A stretch of 5,411 bases of DNA from Burkholderiales bacterium (GTDB lineage: Bacteria > Actinomycetota > Thermoleophilia > Gaiellales > Gaiellaceae). Below the pieces are notes generated by a model. That model was given only the letters and a program-made list of their open reading frames with translations, did not search any database and was not told where the DNA came from. Shown in pieces: positions 4,972 to 5,411 of the stretch. Every line of letters begins with the position of its first letter. Position 1 is the stretch's first letter. The DNA lies in the NCBI GenBank assembly GCA_025935595.1, contig JAICUZ010000186.1, positions 1 through 5,411 of the forward strand, written 5' to 3'. The position numbers and the translations under genes were made by a program.

Positions 4972-5411
4972 GTGTTCGAAAGGTTCACAGAGAGGGCTCG
5001 TCAGGTCGTGGTGCTCGCGCAGGACGAAGCGCGGGCGCTGAAGCACAACTACATCGGCACGGAGCACATCCTGCTCGGCCTGCTGCGCGAGGAAGAAGGC
5101 CTTGCTGCGCGGGTGCTCGAGTCGCTCGACATCACCGTCGAGGAAGTCCGTGCACAGGTCGCACGAATCGTCGGCCAGGGCGACGAGGTCACAACCGGCC
5201 AGATCCCGTTCACTCCGCGAGCGAAGAAGGTGCTCGAGCTGGCGCTGCGTGAAGCGCTGTCGCTCGGCCACAACTACATCGGCACCGAGCACATCCTGCT
5301 CGGGCTCGTGCGCGAGAACGAAGGGGTTGCCGCGCGCATCCTGCTCGACTTCGACGCCGACGCCGAGAAGATCCGCAACGAGATCATCCGCATGCTCTCC
5401 GGCCCCGGCCG
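4972..5411 (+). CDS. clpC: ATP-dependent Clp protease ATP-binding subunit ClpC (N-domain only)
   Basis: ClpC is a hexameric AAA+ unfoldase that feeds proteins into ClpP. Only the first 146 codons are in the window; both ATPase modules lie beyond the right edge. What is seen is the full double Clp-N repeat: 'FERFTERARQVVVLAQDEA' then 'HNYIGTEHILLGLLREEEG' (25-43), and after a linker with 'IPFTPRAKKVLELALREA' (78-95) the second 'HNYIGTEHILLGLVRENEG' (100-118). Glu31 and Glu106, one per repeat, correspond to the B. subtilis ClpC residues that bind phosphoarginine. Phe2 and Phe80, residues of the M. tuberculosis ClpC1 N-domain contacted by cyclomarin, are also present. The GTG start has a Shine-Dalgarno sequence. 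The gene follows lysS at 133 bp, with no ctsR-mcsA-mcsB before it. Confidence 0.96.
   Translation, partial: MFERFTERARQVVVLAQDEARALKHNYIGTEHILLGLLREEEGLAARVLESLDITVEEVRAQVARIVGQGDEVTTGQIPFTPRAKKVLELALREALSLGHNYIGTEHILLGLVRENEGVAARILLDFDADAEKIRNEIIRMLSGPG
5044..5316 (+). repeat. Direct repeat inside clpC (Clp-N duplication)
   Basis: Bases 5044-5091 and 5269-5316 are 48-bp direct repeats with four mismatches, spaced 225 bp and in frame. They encode the 'HNYIGTEHILLGL' segments of the two Clp-N repeats. The two protein repeats differ more elsewhere, so the DNA identity is local. Confidence 0.85.

Noticed and set aside
4910..5041. Small open frame of 43 codons (MAPRRKKIVWTADTG...) before clpC, with GGGGAG upstream
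   Set aside because: It overlaps the clpC start out of frame, its ATG lies within the likely -10 TACGAT, and its second half is clearly the clpC coding sequence in another frame. A short leader peptide cannot be fully excluded.
1..5411. tRNA or rRNA genes, CRISPR arrays, insertion sequences, phage attachment sites, toxin-antitoxin pairs
   Set aside because: I saw no cloverleaf with a GTTCRANYC arm, no spaced repeats, no transposase or integrase motifs, and no typical small toxin or antitoxin pair on either strand.

Overview
The window looks like chromosomal DNA from a high-GC actinobacterium. The greA, lysS and clpC proteins resemble those of deep-branching Actinobacteria of the Thermoleophilia/Gaiellales kind. 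That placement is a judgement from protein flavour (a LysRS with the YGGAFARPF and GGLGFGIDR variants, an actinobacterial-type ClpC N-domain, GTG/TTG starts, very high G+C at third codon positions); no search was run. It is gene-dense: nine protein genes (two cut by the window edges), no RNA gene, no mobile element, no CRISPR, and no intergenic gap above about 135 bp.

Left part (1-1200), accessory small genes. A minus-strand pair runs off the left edge: a secreted LprI-type protein with four cysteines, followed 12 bp later by the start of a RimJ/RimL-type GNAT acetyltransferase. On the plus strand is a gene for an 85-aa probable dimeric alpha/beta-barrel protein. It converges, with only 4 bp between the stop codons, on a minus-strand gene for another small protein of similar predicted fold (ABM-like). 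The latter lies directly behind dusB and is probably co-transcribed with it.

Centre and right (1219-5411), housekeeping block. dusB (tRNA dihydrouridine synthase, minus) is divergent from a plus-strand series greA (transcript cleavage factor) - GNAT acetyltransferase - lysS (lysyl-tRNA synthetase) - clpC (AAA+ unfoldase, N-domain only in the window). greA, the GNAT gene and lysS appear to form an operon: 20 bp between the first two, a GTGA stop/start overlap between the last two. clpC follows after a 133-bp gap with its own likely promoter and leader. The set dusB/greA/lysS/clpC recalls the block known in Firmicutes, but dusB is turned around and no ctsR-mcsA-mcsB lies before clpC; nor is there the lsr2 found between lysS and clpC1 in mycobacteria.

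The most unusual sequence is the 79-bp dusB/greA divergent region. It holds an 8-bp perfect inverted repeat whose two arms each contain a TACCAT -10-like hexamer, and a greA leader in which two small hairpins can form, one enclosing the Shine-Dalgarno sequence next to a TTG start. I found no convincing new defence or mobile system; the findings are mainly about regulation and gene order.
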